DNA from: Prochlorococcus sp. AG-670-O17
GTDB taxonomy: Bacteria; Cyanobacteriota; Cyanobacteriia; PCC-6307; Cyanobiaceae
Direction: 5' to 3'
Assembly: GCA_003211315.1 (NCBI GenBank)
Contig: QCTC01000003.1
Location: 1-62,151, forward strand
DNA length: 62,151 nucleotides
The notes beneath the pieces were generated by a model that made no database searches, was not told the origin of the DNA, and saw only the letters and a list, made by a program, of their open reading frames with translations. Numbering within the stretch: the stretch's first letter is position 1; each line of letters starts with the position of its first letter. The position numbers and the translations under genes are program-made. Shown one piece after another: positions 30,360 through 39,915 of this stretch.

Positions 30360-32161
30360 AATTTTTCAACTTGATTATTTCTCCAATTAGCCTCAAAACC
30401 ATTATTTAACAAATCTATTGCTTTAGCATTCAAATCACTTTTTCTGATCCTCCATAGACTATAAATTCCATAAGATCCTAACTTTTGATGGTCAATATTT
30501 GACCAATGCTCTTTTTTTGATGAATATTTATCTATAACAACGAGAAAGGATTTATTATCGTAGTTAGGTTTATCTTGAAAATTAATCCTTCTATCAAATT
30601 TAAATCTCTCGAACAAATTAAGTACTCCCTCTGCAGCACTAGATTCATAAAATACAATCTGTTTAGTATAAAAATGCAATGTGGGTTTTCTAATTCCTAT
30701 CATTGCAAGAGTTTCATTTCCCTGCCGAGAATTTAAAATTTGTTTTGAGATATTGCGCAGGGGTAATTGTCTTGATATGTCTCCTAATTTCCTAATTGGT
30801 GGCATCAAAAAGACTTGTCCAAGCAATAAAAATATTTGAAGATAAATAAGAGTGTTTTGTGATCTAAAGACAAACAAAGCAATTCCAACAAAAGTAAAAG
30901 AAAAGAAAAACAATCTTGCTTTAAAAATTATTCCAGTACTCAATAAATTCGAAGCAAGATTTGGCATCTCAGGATCATTTATTGTGTCCAACCAAATATT
31001 TGATAAAAAGAACGCTATTGATAATCCAAGCATGATAAGAAGATTAATAATCCACAAGTATGAAAATTTATTTTTTGAATTTTGAAGCTTCATGTAACTA
31101 TTACTGATCAGAATTGCTGCAGCTGGAACTGCAGGAAGCCAGTAGCTAGGGAGTTTTGTTGCAGAAATACTAAAAAATACAAAAACGGAGCATAGCCAAC
31201 ATAAACAATAAATAAATAAACTTTCCGAGGGGGCACAACCTTTTTTTAAACTAATTTTTAAGTCTTTAAAGGCCTCAAATATTCCATGAAATAAAAAAGG
31301 AGTAAATGGTAAAGATCCTATTACCATTACGTATAAAAAGAACCAAATTGGTTCTGAATGATTATTAACTACTGATGTATATCTCTGAAAATTGTGATAA
31401 CCAAAAAAACTATCCCAAAAGGGTTTACCAACCTTTATAAGCTCTAAAACGTACCAAGGTAAGCTTATTAAAACTGTAACTAAAACACCTTTTTTAGGTT
31501 TTATTTTTTCAAGCAGATACTTCCAATCCTTTTGAATGAACAAAAAAGAAGTAATAGTTAAAGATGCAAGAACAAAAGCTACTGGTCCTTTGCTTAAAAT
31601 TGCAAGCCCTAGAAAAAACCATGGAGAGATACAATTTTCCTTTTTATTACTTGCCATTCTTCTCCAAAACAAAAGAAGGCTTATCCCTAAAGTCCCACAC
31701 AAGAGGGCATCGCTTACAGCAGTTCTGCTCCAAACAATTATTAATGGAGACAAGGCAAAACCCAAAGATGCAACTATTGAAATAGCTAATTTACTCTCAC
31801 ATTTTTGAGGCCAACAATAAATTGTATCTCCAATCATTAGCATCAAAAATAATGAAGCCAATGCTGAAGGAAGTCTTGCTGAAATTGTTCCAAAGCTATC
31901 CCATACTTCGTTCTTGGGCAGGGAATAGAACAAGCCCATCAGCCAATAAATGAGGGGTGGTTTATCAAATCGGAAAATTCCATTTACTTTTGGGGTTAAC
32001 CAATCGCCAGATTCACTCATTGCTCTCCCCGCCGCTGCAAATAGAGGAGGAGTTTCATCTACTAATCCGGTAGCTCCCAAACCTATAATAAAAATTATTA
32101 TTCCAAAGATCAAAACTACTAAAAAAGTCAATAACCTATCTTTAGACTTAAAAAGAATCAT
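30356..32161 (-). CDS. ArnT-like GT-C glycosyltransferase (family 39/83)
   Basis: 601 residues with about 11-12 membrane helices in the first 450. The first periplasmic loop has the family's acidic motif 'GLVDETPPLFAAAGRAMSES' (D-E-x-x) and 'FRFDKPPLIYWL', characteristic of ArnT/PMT-like enzymes that use polyprenyl-phosphate sugars. A soluble C-terminal domain of about 150 residues follows. It probably glycosylates lipid A or another envelope component at the periplasmic face. It overlaps the upstream GT4 gene by 14 bases, so the two are coupled. Confidence 0.9.
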   Translation of the reverse strand: MILFKSKDRLLTFLVVLIFGIIIFIIGLGATGLVDETPPLFAAAGRAMSESGDWLTPKVNGIFRFDKPPLIYWLMGLFYSLPKNEVWDSFGTISARLPSALASLFLMLMIGDTIYCWPQKCESKLAISIVASLGFALSPLIIVWSRTAVSDALLCGTLGISLLLFWRRMASNKKENCISPWFFLGLAILSKGPVAFVLASLTITSFLFIQKDWKYLLEKIKPKKGVLVTVLISLPWYVLELIKVGKPFWDSFFGYHNFQRYTSVVNNHSEPIWFFLYVMVIGSLPFTPFLFHGIFEAFKDLKISLKKGCAPSESLFIYCLCWLCSVFVFFSISATKLPSYWLPAVPAAAILISNSYMKLQNSKNKFSYLWIINLLIMLGLSIAFFLSNIWLDTINDPEMPNLASNLLSTGIIFKARLFFFSFTFVGIALFVFRSQNTLIYLQIFLLLGQVFLMPPIRKLGDISRQLPLRNISKQILNSRQGNETLAMIGIRKPTLHFYTKQIVFYESSAAEGVLNLFERFKFDRRINFQDKPNYDNKSFLVVIDKYSSKKEHWSNIDHQKLGSYGIYSLWRIRKSDLNAKAIDLLNNGFEANWRNNQVEKF

Positions 32162-33251
32162 TTAATATAATTTTGTTTTGATATTCTTTAATAACTTTAT
32201 TAAGCCAATTCACAACTTTATCAGCAAATATATTTGAAGAAGCATTACTATTTACCCATTCTCTACAATTTTTTCGGTCAATCTTATTAATGATCTTTAA
32301 GTAATTAATTAAACTTTGCTTATCATCAGGATTTGCGAGGTAACCAGTTTTACCATGCTCGATAATTTCACTTGGTCCTCCCCTTTTATATGCCACAACA
32401 GGCACTCCACACGCCAATGCTTCAACTACTACATTTCCATAAGCTTCGTTCCATTTAGGAGTATTAAGTAAAGCTCTACAAGTTCCAAGTTCTTTCTGTA
32501 ATTTATCTGTTTCTATAAAACCCTTCCATTCTAAAATCCCTGGAGAGAATAATTTTTCTATTTTTAATGCATACGATTCATCTTGAACAATTCCCCAAAC
32601 AAGAAGTTTTTCGCCAAGAGAGTTAGCCACATATGCCGCATCCTCTAAACCTTTTTCAGGTGCTACTCTTCCTACCCAACCTAGAGGGCCATTTTTACAA
32701 TCTTGAAATGTATAATTTGCTAAATTAAATCCATTCCCAATAATAATTGGATTTTCAATAAAAGGATAATCAGATGCTTGTATTTTTGAGTGAAAAGCAA
32801 AGTTATTGGGAAATTTGGAATAAACTTTTGAAATTAAATTACTTATCACAAAACTTTCTGAACCCATACTAATAATATGAGCTATTGGAATATTTATATT
32901 TAGGGTCATCCAAATCGGTAGCCAATCGTAAGATAAATTTAAAATAATATCTGCTTTCTTTCCAATATCTATTGCCTTTTCAATCATTTCAGACAAAAGT
33001 GAATTATCAGGAATACTTACCGAAGAATAAAAATCTTGATGTTGCCAACTTTTTTGCTCTTCTCCATCTACAAGATGTATTTTTGCTTTTTTACTCGCTT
33101 CAAACAATCTAGAATTGTTTGGGGCGACGACATCTACTGTATGACCTTTTGCAATCAACCCAGTAACTAAAGAATTCAGGGTAAGTTCTACTCCTCCACC
33201 TTTACCACTTCCTAGGAAACCAATAGGAGTACTAATTAAAACTATACGCAT
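32148..33251 (-). CDS. Family 4 glycosyltransferase, possible pteridine glucosyltransferase
   Basis: 367 residues, GT-B fold. The N-terminal 'STPIGFLGSGKGGGVELTLN' closely resembles the start of cyanobacterial UDP-glucose:tetrahydrobiopterin glucosyltransferase (BGluT). The C-terminal domain has 'GWVGRVAPEKGLEDA' and the nucleotide-sugar site 'NEAYGNVVVEALACGVPVVA' with E-x7-E. Pteridine glycosides occur in cyanobacteria and have been linked to light responses. The alternative is an envelope sugar transferase, given its coupling to the ArnT-like gene. Confidence 0.82.
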   Translation of the reverse strand: MRIVLISTPIGFLGSGKGGGVELTLNSLVTGLIAKGHTVDVVAPNNSRLFEASKKAKIHLVDGEEQKSWQHQDFYSSVSIPDNSLLSEMIEKAIDIGKKADIILNLSYDWLPIWMTLNINIPIAHIISMGSESFVISNLISKVYSKFPNNFAFHSKIQASDYPFIENPIIIGNGFNLANYTFQDCKNGPLGWVGRVAPEKGLEDAAYVANSLGEKLLVWGIVQDESYALKIEKLFSPGILEWKGFIETDKLQKELGTCRALLNTPKWNEAYGNVVVEALACGVPVVAYKRGGPSEIIEHGKTGYLANPDDKQSLINYLKIINKIDRKNCREWVNSNASSNIFADKVVNWLNKVIKEYQNKIILNDSF

Positions 33252-33279
33252 TCTTAAAAACTATTTTCCTATGCACTTA

Positions 33280-34221
33280 CTAAATATTAGTCTTAGTATT
33301 TGAAAGTTCCCACAAAGACTTTCTCTGGCTAACAAAGAAAACTGACATGAGGACAAAAACCACTCCAATCCATTGAATAATTGTTAATCTTTCATTTAAG
33401 TAAATACCACCACTAAGTAGTGCAAATATCGGAGTTAAAAATGCAAGAGTGCTGAATCCTGTTATTTCTTTATTATTTGCAAAATAGAAAAATAATCCAT
33501 ATGATAAAGCTCCTCCAAATATACTTGCAAATGACATAAGTCCCCAATCAAATATTGACCAATTTGGTATCAATTGAAAATTTGTTTGCAAGCAATGTTT
33601 AAGAATGAGAGGAGCACTTCCAAAAACCATATGCCATCCAGTAACTGCGACTGGATCACTTTTAGTACATGTTAATCTAATCAAAATTGTTCCTAGTGCC
33701 ATTGCTAGAGAAGCTCCAAGCATCCATAATTCTCCGACATTAAATGAGATATCACTAATACTCATATCAGACATTAACCACCAACTCTCCAAAAGTTCTT
33801 TTGGAACCCCTAAAAAAATTATTCCACCTAAGCCAAAAATTAAACCTAGCCATCCAATTGGATTAATTAAATTACCAAATATTGCTCTTGCCAAGAGTGC
33901 TACAAGCAAGGGTTGAGAATCAATCAAAACAGAACCTAGACCTGCACCTGTCTTTGAGATCCCATATGTTAAAAATAATTGAAAAAAAGTTGCGTCTACG
34001 ATTGTAAAAACTAAGAACCATTTCAAATCGCACTTATAAATTTTTAAATCTCTTTTTAATAAATATGTTGTAATAAGAACAAGAATACCGGCTGGCAGAA
34101 GCCTTAATGAAGCAACAAAATCAGGTCCAGCACTTGATACTAAAGGAGTCATGGCTGCCATTGAAGTCCCCCAGAGAGCAAAAGGGAGTATCATTAAAAA
34201 CCAATTTAGGATTGAATTCAT
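33280..34221 (-). CDS. EamA/DMT-family permease
   Basis: 313 residues, ten predicted helices in two EamA repeats (about 5-145 and 165-300). Characteristic 'LPFALWGTSMAAMTPLV' in the first and 'FLTPIFALLSGGIYLNERLT' in the second repeat (the 'P-x-x-a-x-l-x-g-x-x-x-l-x-E' ending). Members export or import metabolites and amino acids; substrate unknown. First gene of the minus-strand trio 33280-30356; divergent from sppA. Confidence 0.9.
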   Translation of the reverse strand: MNSILNWFLMILPFALWGTSMAAMTPLVSSAGPDFVASLRLLPAGILVLITTYLLKRDLKIYKCDLKWFLVFTIVDATFFQLFLTYGISKTGAGLGSVLIDSQPLLVALLARAIFGNLINPIGWLGLIFGLGGIIFLGVPKELLESWWLMSDMSISDISFNVGELWMLGASLAMALGTILIRLTCTKSDPVAVTGWHMVFGSAPLILKHCLQTNFQLIPNWSIFDWGLMSFASIFGGALSYGLFFYFANNKEITGFSTLAFLTPIFALLSGGIYLNERLTIIQWIGVVFVLMSVFFVSQRKSLWELSNTKTNI

Positions 34222-34274
34222 TATGTCTGCTGATAGTCTTTTTAAAGTAGATTTATAATTTGTACTTTAAAAGA

Positions 34275-35084
34275 ATGATTTGGCCTTTTAGACGTAAGTC
34301 AAAAAAAAGAATGGCTCGAATAGTAATTGATGAGCCAATCACAAGTTCAACAAGAGTTTCTGTTCTTAAAGCCTTAAAACAAATTGAGGATAGAGAATTT
34401 CCAGCATTAATACTTAGAATCGATTCTCCTGGAGGTACGGTCGGCGATAGCCAAGAAATATACTCTGCTATTAAAAGACTTAAGGAGAAAGGCTGTAAAG
34501 TGATCGCAAGTTTCGGAAACATTTCTGCTTCTGGCGGGGTGTATATAGGTGTAGCATCTGACAAAATTGTAGCTAACCCAGGAACAATTACGGGTTCTAT
34601 TGGTGTAATAATAAGAGGAAATAACTTATCTGAACTTTTGAATAAAATTGGTATTAAATTCGAAACAGTAAAAAGTGGAATTTATAAAGACATACTTTCC
34701 CCAGATAAGCCCCTAAGTGAAGAGGGAAGGAAACTTTTACAAGGATTAATAGATGAAAGCTACAAGCAATTTACTGAGGCTGTTGCAGAGGGCAGGAATT
34801 TACTCGTAGAAGATGTAAAAAAGTTTGCTGATGGAAGAATTTTCACTGGAACACAAGCTAAAGCTTTAGGATTAGTTGATAAAATTGGTGATGAATTTGT
34901 TGCAAGAGAGCTTGCAGCAGAAATGGTAAAAATTGATCCAAAAATACAACCTGTAACTTTTGGTAAGAAAAAAAAGAAGATCCTTGGGCTTATTCCTGGG
35001 AGTAAAATCATAGAAAAAATTATTCAAAATATATTTTTTGAAGTAAATTCATCTAACAAAATTCTTTGGTTATATAAACCTTAA
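34275..35084 (+). CDS. sppA: Signal peptide peptidase SppA, short form
   Basis: 269 residues from ATG 34275 (MIWPFRRKSKKRM); a TTG at 34260 would add five residues. Peptidase family S49: nucleophile Ser in 'NISASGGVYIG' and the probable general-base Lys in 'KSGIYKDILSPDKPLSEEG'. No clear N-terminal membrane helix, unlike many SppA, so it may be peripheral. It degrades cleaved signal peptides; cyanobacterial homologues have also been linked to light-driven antenna turnover. Followed 8 bases later by aroH. Confidence 0.92.
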   Translation: MIWPFRRKSKKRMARIVIDEPITSSTRVSVLKALKQIEDREFPALILRIDSPGGTVGDSQEIYSAIKRLKEKGCKVIASFGNISASGGVYIGVASDKIVANPGTITGSIGVIIRGNNLSELLNKIGIKFETVKSGIYKDILSPDKPLSEEGRKLLQGLIDESYKQFTEAVAEGRNLLVEDVKKFADGRIFTGTQAKALGLVDKIGDEFVARELAAEMVKIDPKIQPVTFGKKKKKILGLIPGSKIIEKIIQNIFFEVNSSNKILWLYKP

Positions 35085-35092
35085 ATTTAAAC

Positions 35093-35476
35093 ATGAGTAA
35101 GGATTATCTCAATAGTAAAAATCTTACTGCTATTAGAGGGGCAACCACTTCTAGTGGAAATACTTTTAAAGAGATTGAGAATTCAGTAGTTGAGCTTATT
35201 GATCAATTAATTGTTAGAAATAGTTTAGATCCAAAAATGATTCTATCGATAACTTTTACTGTGACAAGAGACTTGGACGCATGCTTCCCTGCTTCTATTG
35301 CAAGAAAATATTTTGGACTTGACTCAGTTTCATTTTTAGATTGCCAACAAATGTATGTTCCTAATGATGTTGATTTTTGTATTAGATTAATGGCGTTAGT
35401 TATTTCCCCAACTAGCTCCTCAATAAAACATCCTTACTTGAGGGGTGCCTCGAATTTAAGGACCGATAGATGTTAA
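35093..35476 (+). CDS. aroH: Chorismate mutase, AroH class
   Basis: 127 residues, monofunctional AroH-type trimer. Active-site segments: 'TAIRGATTSSGNT' (Arg7 equivalent), 'TVTRDLDACFPASIAR' and 'CQQMYVPNDVDFCIRLMALV'. Converts chorismate to prephenate for Phe and Tyr synthesis in the cytoplasm. Eight bases behind sppA, probably in the same transcript. Confidence 0.93.
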   Translation: MSKDYLNSKNLTAIRGATTSSGNTFKEIENSVVELIDQLIVRNSLDPKMILSITFTVTRDLDACFPASIARKYFGLDSVSFLDCQQMYVPNDVDFCIRLMALVISPTSSSIKHPYLRGASNLRTDRC

Positions 35477-35543
35477 TCTTGTATAAAAGTTTTTTTGTAA
35501 ATTTAACAGTAAAAAGAACCCTTATCATTAAACCCAAAAGACA

Positions 35544-36113
35544 ATGAATATTAAACACAAGAATTTTTTTAGTAAATCTAAAATTCTTAAATTCTTATTA
35601 CTTTCCCCATTCTTAATCTCAATCCCATTTTTTAACAATAGTGAAGTCAATGCTGGAATTGAGTTCCAATGGGATCAAGATTCAGGATATAGAAGATTAA
35701 AATGGTTCCAAAAAGATAATAAACGAAGATCTAGAAATACAATTTTTTTCTTTTTAAGACCCTCTGATAGAAAATTAGGTCTATTAAAAATTACTATGAA
35801 AATACCTGAAACTTTTAAATCAACTCTTAAAAAAGAAAAAATTTCTCTTTGTCAAGTAAAAATAGGGGACTTTAATGGTAGGACAAAATGTATTTCTGAT
35901 GTGCCTGCAGATATTGAACTGAACGAAAACAATACTTCACTAGATATTTATCCTTATAACCCAATCCCTGCTAATAAAGAAAGCTATGCAGTCGTTTTAA
36001 AAGTATTTAACCCTAAAAGATCAGGTTTATATCAATTTCATTCCTTTGGGCAGTATATCGGAGATAATCCCGTTTCAAGTTATTTAGGAAGCTCTACTTT
36101 AGTGATCGATTAA
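35544..36113 (+). CDS. DUF2808-family exported protein
   Basis: 189 residues. Basic start and a hydrophobic signal segment ('ILKFLLLSPFLISIPFF', likely cleavage near 'SEVNAG'). The mature part is beta-rich with 'FFLRPSDRKLGLLKITMKIP' and 'LDIYPYNPIPANKESYAVVL', as in the cyanobacterial DUF2808 family. Its position directly before rpmH is conserved in picocyanobacteria from memory. Periplasmic; role unknown. Confidence 0.82.
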   Translation: MNIKHKNFFSKSKILKFLLLSPFLISIPFFNNSEVNAGIEFQWDQDSGYRRLKWFQKDNKRRSRNTIFFFLRPSDRKLGLLKITMKIPETFKSTLKKEKISLCQVKIGDFNGRTKCISDVPADIELNENNTSLDIYPYNPIPANKESYAVVLKVFNPKRSGLYQFHSFGQYIGDNPVSSYLGSSTLVID

Positions 36114-36143
36114 ATGATAAATTGTTAGAGAGTACATAAAACA

Positions 36144-36281
36144 ATGACTAAAAGAACATTTGGTGGAACATCAAGAAAAAGGAAACGTGTATCTGGTTTT
36201 AGAGTAAGAATGCGTTCTCATACGGGAAGGAGAGTTATTAAAAGCAGAAGAAAAAGAGGTAGAGAAAGAATAGCTGTTTAA
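36144..36281 (+). CDS. rpmH: Ribosomal protein bL34
   Basis: 45 residues from ATG 36144 to TAA 36281. '[20 protein letters not shown]' and '[20 protein letters not shown]' are the bL34 hallmarks. Large-subunit protein; first gene of the conserved rpmH-rnpA-PH-yidC-ycf46 block. Confidence 0.98.
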   Translation: MTKRTFGGTSRKRKRVSGFRVRMRSHTGRRVIKSRRKRGRERIAV

Positions 36282-36291
36282 AAAAATAAGA

Positions 36292-36681
36292 ATGATGGCA
36301 TTGCCTAAAGCTATGCGATTAAAAGGTCATAGGACTTTTGATTATATTCATAAAAACTCTGTAAAATATTACGGAAAATTGATGACTTTCAAAATAGCAA
36401 GAGCAAATCCGAAAATTCTAATCTCCCATAATAATATTAATAGTTTAAATAATTTTAAAATTGCGATAACTATTAGTAAAAAGGTATCAAAAAAAGCAGT
36501 TGAAAGAAATAAACTAAGGCGAACATTGCAGGATTGTCTATTAAAAAATTTCAGCCAAGAGAATAACCACAAACCTTATTGGTTACTTGTTAACCTTAAA
36601 GCTAGTGATTTCTACAATGATAAATTTAAACTATTGGAGGAATTTCAACACCTAATTTTTAAGTCAGGTTTATTTAAATGA
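36292..36681 (+). CDS. rnpA: Ribonuclease P protein component
   Basis: 129 residues; ATG at 36292 (a second at 36295 is equally plausible). 'LPKAMRLKGHRTFDYIHKNS' and the RNR signature 'ISKKVSKKAVERNKLRRTLQ' bind the RNA subunit and the tRNA 5' leader. It matures tRNA 5' ends. The stop overlaps the next start by 4 bases (ATGA). Confidence 0.97.
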   Translation: MMALPKAMRLKGHRTFDYIHKNSVKYYGKLMTFKIARANPKILISHNNINSLNNFKIAITISKKVSKKAVERNKLRRTLQDCLLKNFSQENNHKPYWLLVNLKASDFYNDKFKLLEEFQHLIFKSGLFK

Positions 36682-37091
36682 TTAACATCAACGAAGAGTC
36701 CTTTTATGAGGGTGGCCCAGCTAAAAGTGATTTAATAATCAACTTATTTGCTGGTTTAACTCTTCTCGGTCTTCCATTTACTTTCGCTGCAATAGTAAGG
36801 GCCTTATGGTTAAGATACAAAATTACTAATAAAAGAATCACAATTAATGGAGGCTGGTTTGGCAAAAATAAAACTCAAGTATCCTTAAATAATATTGAAG
36901 AGATAAGATCCATCCCTAGAGGTTTCGGATCTTATGGAGACATGGTTTTAATACTTAACGATAGTTCGAAGGTTGAGATGAAATCTTTACCTCAATTTAG
37001 AGAAAAACAAAAATTTATAGAGGATAATATGGTTAAAAGATCACAAACATTAAATCTTAATGAGGTTGAGGGATTTGCTACTAAATCTTGA
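36678..37091 (+). CDS. PH-domain (bPH2) membrane protein
   Basis: 137 residues. One hydrophobic hairpin near residues 20-42 ('LIINLFAGLTLLGLPFTFAA'), then a bacterial PH-like domain: 'RYKITNKRITINGGWFGKNK', 'QVSLNNIEEIRSIPRGFGSY', 'GDMVLILNDSSKVEMKSLP'. Conserved between rnpA and yidC in cyanobacteria. Function unclear; membrane-associated, probably supports envelope or insertase work. Confidence 0.88.
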   Translation: MININEESFYEGGPAKSDLIINLFAGLTLLGLPFTFAAIVRALWLRYKITNKRITINGGWFGKNKTQVSLNNIEEIRSIPRGFGSYGDMVLILNDSSKVEMKSLPQFREKQKFIEDNMVKRSQTLNLNEVEGFATKS

Positions 37092-37163
37092 TTAAATTAA
37101 TTACAAAAGTATTATTATCCTGTAAAATAAAGTGTCAAATAAAATTAATTTTCTTTTAATATC

Positions 37164-38303
37164 GTGATCGGGTTCATTTCAGAAAAATTATTAATCCCGA
37201 TTCTGGATTTTTTCTACGGATTAGTCCCTAGTTATGGTTTAGCAATTGTTGCACTAACTGTGGTGATTAGAATCGCACTCTTCCCCCTTAGCGCAGGATC
37301 TATAAGAAGCGCTAGAAGGATGAAAATAGCTCAACCTGTAATGCAAAAAAGGCAAGCAGAGATAAAATCTAAATTTTCAAGTGATCCAAAGAAACAGCAA
37401 GAAGAATTAGGAAAATTAATGAATGAATTTGGTAGTCCTCTCGCTGGATGCCTCCCTCTAATAGTTCAGATGCCTGTTTTATTTGCTTTATTTGCAACTT
37501 TAAGAGGTTCACCATTCGCAGATGTTCCTTATAACATCAATTTAAAAGTTCTGCCTCAAGATCAAATTGCTGCTATTGATCCAAAGCCCTATAAGTCTCC
37601 AAGACATTCAATTTTTGTAACAGAAAAGTCCCACTTCCCTGTAGTAGCAACCTTACCTAACGGTACAAAATTAGGATCCGAAGAATCAGTTAAAATAAAC
37701 TTACAAACTACTAACGGTAACAACTATACGGAAGTACTTTCAAAATATGATAACGGTTCAAGATTTCTTCCAACTTGGACAGTATCAAAAGGCTCAGAAA
37801 ATATTAAAGTGTCACAAGACGGTTTAGTTACAGCAATAAAGCCAGGAGATGCAACAATTGAAGCTAAAATACCCGGATTAGCTGCAAAAAGTGGATTTTT
37901 ATTTATTAAAGCACTTGGACAGGTTGGATTTTACGTAGATGGTTCAATTAACTGGGATATCGCAACATTAGTTGGAGCTTTTGGATTAACCTTACTTCTC
38001 TCACAAGTTTTATCTAGTCAAGGGATGCCTTCAAACGCTCAACAATCTACAGCTAATAAAATCACTCCAGTAATGATCACTGGTATGTTCTTATTTTTTC
38101 CTTTACCAGCTGGGGTATTACTATATATGGTTGTAGCTAACATATTCCAAGCATTTCAGACTTTCCTTCTGAACAAAGAAGCTCTTCCAGCAAACTTACA
38201 AAAAATTCTTGATGATCAATTAACAGGAAAAAACAAAGTCATACCTTCTACTGCCAATATTTCAGATAAAAGATTGCCATTTGAACCAAATAACAAAAAA
38301 TAG
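37164..38303 (+). CDS. yidC: YidC/Oxa1 membrane insertase with Ig-like insert
   Basis: 379 residues from GTG 37164. Conserved groove Arg36 in '[13 protein letters not shown]', cytoplasmic helical hairpin (45-90), '[20 protein letters not shown]', and C-terminal helices '[20 protein letters not shown]'. Between helices 2 and 3, residues about 130-255 form a lumenal insert whose end ('[20 protein letters not shown]', '[17 protein letters not shown]') looks like a bacterial Ig-like (BIG2) domain. Plant Alb3-type and standard YidC lack this. It inserts thylakoid and plasma membrane proteins. Confidence 0.96.
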   Translation: MIGFISEKLLIPILDFFYGLVPSYGLAIVALTVVIRIALFPLSAGSIRSARRMKIAQPVMQKRQAEIKSKFSSDPKKQQEELGKLMNEFGSPLAGCLPLIVQMPVLFALFATLRGSPFADVPYNINLKVLPQDQIAAIDPKPYKSPRHSIFVTEKSHFPVVATLPNGTKLGSEESVKINLQTTNGNNYTEVLSKYDNGSRFLPTWTVSKGSENIKVSQDGLVTAIKPGDATIEAKIPGLAAKSGFLFIKALGQVGFYVDGSINWDIATLVGAFGLTLLLSQVLSSQGMPSNAQQSTANKITPVMITGMFLFFPLPAGVLLYMVVANIFQAFQTFLLNKEALPANLQKILDDQLTGKNKVIPSTANISDKRLPFEPNNKK

Positions 38304-38323
38304 TTTTTCTCTTTAATTAAGTA

Positions 38324-39790
38324 ATGGATTCTTGGAGTAGAAATTTTGAATTACTTATAAACTCTAGAACTCCTTTAATTTGGATAAGAACCAAAGAAGA
38401 AGAAAGACTATATAAAATCATAGATCAATCATGTAAAAATTTAAATATTAAAAGACTCGTTTCTTGGGATTGTGTTAATGGAATTAAAGGAGTTCTAAAT
38501 GAAAATGGCAAATTTCCTAATAATCCGCTTGGAGTTCTTAGTTGGATAAAGGAACAAACCTCAGACTTATCAACAATTTTATTGGTAAGAGACTTTCACA
38601 AGTTTTATGATGATCCATCTATCAGTAGAACAATAAAAGAATTATCATCATCTCTTAGAGAAACGAACAATAACCTAATTCTAAGTTCACATATTTTGCC
38701 ATCATCTGAAGAACTTGACGATTTAATTACAATAATCAACTTACCTTTACCTGACCAAAGTGAATTGACAGCTCTTATAAAAAAAATTGCTGTTAATACT
38801 GATTCTGATTTAAGCGAACAAGACCTAAACGAACTTGCTATAGCTTCAAGTGGATTAAGCGAAACAAAAGTTAAGCAAGTAACAGCAAAAGCTCTCACTC
38901 AAAGAGGAAAAATAAGTAAATTTGATATCAAAGATATTCTTGAAGAGAAAAAACAAGTTATTGCTAGAAGTGAAATATTAGAATTTTTTGAAAGTAAGTC
39001 AAGTCAAAATGATATTGGAGGATTGAAATTATTAAAAGCTTGGCTTAAGCAAAGATATAGAGCTTTTTCAAAAGAAGCCAAAGAATACGGATTGCCTATT
39101 CCTAAAGGTGTCTTACTTGTAGGGCCACAGGGAACTGGAAAATCTTTAACAGCCAAATCAATTTCTCAAAGTTGGTCAATGCCTCTTCTTAGACTTGATG
39201 TTGGAAGATTATTTTCAAGTCTTGTAGGGTCTAGTGAGGCAAGAACAAGAGAGACAATTTTAAGGGCAGAAGCCATGTCCCCTTGCATCCTATGGATTGA
39301 TGAAATTGACAAGGGATTTGGGGGTGATGAGAGAAGTGATGGAGGGACTAGTCAAAGAGTGTTAGCTAGTTTGCTAACTTGGATGGCCGAAAAAGAATCA
39401 GCCGTATTTGTAATTGCCACGGCTAATGCTATCGATAAGCTCCCAGGAGAATTATTAAGGAAAGGTAGATTTGATGAAATATTTTTTCTTGATTTACCTA
39501 ATTCTGAAGAGAGATTGAGTATTCTTGATTTGCACCTAAAGAAAAGGAGACCTAGCTATAGTTTTCCCCTTTCAACAATAATTGATCGCACAGATGGATA
39601 TTCAGGAGCAGAACTTGAGCAAGCAGTTATAGAGGGGATGCATTTTTCTTTTTCTGAAAATAGAGAATTAATGGAAAAAGATTTAATCAAGGCTGTTTCA
39701 GAATTGGTTCCATTATCTCGAACAGCTAAAGAGCAAATTGATTTCTTAAAAGAATGGTCTTCCACAGGCAGAGCACGTTCTGCCTCTTAA
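38324..39790 (+). CDS. ycf46: AAA ATPase Ycf46
   Basis: 488 residues. The N-terminal domain (1-210) is cyanobacterial and plastid Ycf46-specific ('RTPLIWIRTKEEERLYKIID'). AAA module: Walker A 'LVGPQGTGKSLTAKS', Walker B 'ILWIDEIDKGF', sensor region 'VIATANAID', arginine finger in 'LLRKGRFDEIFFLDLP'. In cyanobacteria it has been connected to CO2 uptake and photosynthesis regulation. It lies 20 bases after yidC, within the operon. Confidence 0.95.
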   Translation: MDSWSRNFELLINSRTPLIWIRTKEEERLYKIIDQSCKNLNIKRLVSWDCVNGIKGVLNENGKFPNNPLGVLSWIKEQTSDLSTILLVRDFHKFYDDPSISRTIKELSSSLRETNNNLILSSHILPSSEELDDLITIINLPLPDQSELTALIKKIAVNTDSDLSEQDLNELAIASSGLSETKVKQVTAKALTQRGKISKFDIKDILEEKKQVIARSEILEFFESKSSQNDIGGLKLLKAWLKQRYRAFSKEAKEYGLPIPKGVLLVGPQGTGKSLTAKSISQSWSMPLLRLDVGRLFSSLVGSSEARTRETILRAEAMSPCILWIDEIDKGFGGDERSDGGTSQRVLASLLTWMAEKESAVFVIATANAIDKLPGELLRKGRFDEIFFLDLPNSEERLSILDLHLKKRRPSYSFPLSTIIDRTDGYSGAELEQAVIEGMHFSFSENRELMEKDLIKAVSELVPLSRTAKEQIDFLKEWSSTGRARSAS

Positions 39791-39915
39791 TTTATTTTTA
39801 ATTTGAAAAATATAAATAAAGTTAGTAATCCCTTATTTAATTAATTTTTCATCAAAAACCACTGATAATGATTTGAGATAAACTATCTTATTAAAATATA
39901 AAAATATAAAAAAGA

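Noticed and set aside
34260..34274. TTG start five codons before sppA ATG
   Set aside because: Adds no conserved residues and the ATG is more probable.
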